Origin: Candidatus Kuenenia stuttgartensis
GTDB taxonomy: Bacteria > Planctomycetota > Planctomycetia > Isosphaerales > Isosphaeraceae
Assembly: GCA_945872325.1 (NCBI GenBank)
Contig: CAMBZY010000099.1
Span: forward strand, 1 to 8,895
Reading direction: 5' to 3'
Length of the DNA stretch: 8,895 nt
Within the stretch, counting starts at the first letter, position 1. Each line of letters opens with the position of its first letter. The notes under the pieces were generated by a model, which did no database searches, was not told where the DNA came from, and saw nothing but the letters and a program-made list of their open reading frames with translations. A program made the position numbers and the translations under genes. This document shows positions 8,390 to 8,895 of this stretch, piece after piece.

Positions 8390-8895
8390 ATGGGTAAGAT
8401 CCAAAGATTGCCAGCTTCCGTTGTGAACCAAATCGCTGCTGGCGAGGTGGTTGAGCGACCTGCAAGCGTTGTCAAAGAGCTTCTGGAAAACGCCGTCGAT
8501 TCCGGAGCGACCCGCATCGACCTTGCCGTTGAACGTGGTGGCAAGGATGTGATCCGTGTGGCCGACGACGGATGTGGCATGGATTCCGAAGATTTGATGC
8601 TCGCCTTTCAGGCACATGCAACCAGTAAGTTATCCACTGCAGAGGATTTGGAGCATATCACCACGCTCGGATTCAGGGGCGAGGCATTGGCCGCAATCGC
8701 CGAAATCTCTCGTACCAAATGCACCACTCGCAAAGCGGACGCTGACAACGCGAACTCTGTAGAAATCGAAGGCGGGCTCTTCGGCGAGATAAAAACCGCC
8801 GCTGGCTCGCCCGGCACCGTTTTTGAAGTGCGTGACCTGTTTTTTAATACCCCTGTTCGACGCCGATTTTTAAAGAGCGATTCCACAGAAGCAGG
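8390..8895 (+). CDS. mutL: DNA mismatch repair protein MutL, N-terminal part (3' end outside window)
   Basis: The frame is open from ATG 8390 to the window edge, giving 168 codons of the GHKL ATPase domain of MutL, which links mismatch recognition by MutS to strand incision and excision. Motifs: NQIAAGEVVERPASVVKELL at 13-32 with the catalytic Glu30, Asn34 for magnesium, DDGCGM at 59-64, ATSK at 77-80, GFRGEAL at 94-100 and LFFNTPVRRRFL near the cut edge. The start fits the family, whose members begin a few residues before the LP-x2-V-x-NQIAAGEV block. No clear Shine-Dalgarno precedes it. It lies 97 nt after the response-regulator stop, in the same direction. A TTGACA at 8348-8353 has no matching -10, so whether mutL has its own promoter is unclear. 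The endonuclease motif that separates MutL subtypes would be in the missing C-terminal half. Confidence 0.96.
   Translation, partial: MGKIQRLPASVVNQIAAGEVVERPASVVKELLENAVDSGATRIDLAVERGGKDVIRVADDGCGMDSEDLMLAFQAHATSKLSTAEDLEHITTLGFRGEALAAIAEISRTKCTTRKADADNANSVEIEGGLFGEIKTAAGSPGTVFEVRDLFFNTPVRRRFLKSDSTEA

Overview
The window reads as ordinary chromosomal DNA from a free-living bacterium. The best guess is a member of the Planctomycetota (Planctomycetales). This rests on the general look of the proteins (a uS15 with an Ala in place of the second His of the usual DHHSRRG motif, a PNPase with a Gly/Pro/Arg tail, large YfhO-type membrane proteins), on the scarcity of good Shine-Dalgarno sequences, and on a roughly balanced base composition. 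The taxonomic call is an inference made without any database search. All supported genes lie on the + strand. No tRNA, rRNA, CRISPR array, insertion sequence, attachment site or origin was seen, and no stretch over 300 bases lacks a gene.

Layout. (1) Positions 1-3005 hold two closely spaced membrane-protein genes. The first is the 3' end of a gene whose last membrane helix and soluble C-terminal domain are visible. The second is a complete 847-residue YfhO-family (GT-C fold) protein, probably involved in surface glycan modification. (2) Positions 3006-3231 are a gene-free leader region. (3) Positions 3232-5948 carry the classic rpsO-pnp pair: ribosomal protein uS15 and polynucleotide phosphorylase. 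A strong intrinsic terminator at 3541-3581 separates them, and a second, weaker hairpin lies in the pnp leader. (4) Positions 5949-6098 contain a near-perfect 16-18 bp inverted repeat and a GC-rich hairpin. (5) Positions 6099-8292 encode a two-component pair: a soluble NtrB/ZraS-type histidine kinase with almost no sensor domain, and an NtrC-type sigma-54 activator with all key motifs. (6) From 8390 to the window edge is the 5' part of mutL (mismatch repair), cut off inside its ATPase domain.

How the parts fit. uS15 and PNPase are the translation/RNA-decay pair found together in many bacteria. The kinase and regulator are 16 nt apart and almost certainly form one signalling unit. A sequence resembling a sigma-54 -24/-12 promoter sits just inside the kinase gene, about 150 nt downstream of the long inverted repeat. 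This suggests, as a testable hypothesis only, that the pair regulates itself. I see no evidence for a novel defence or mobile system here. The most interesting leads are regulatory.
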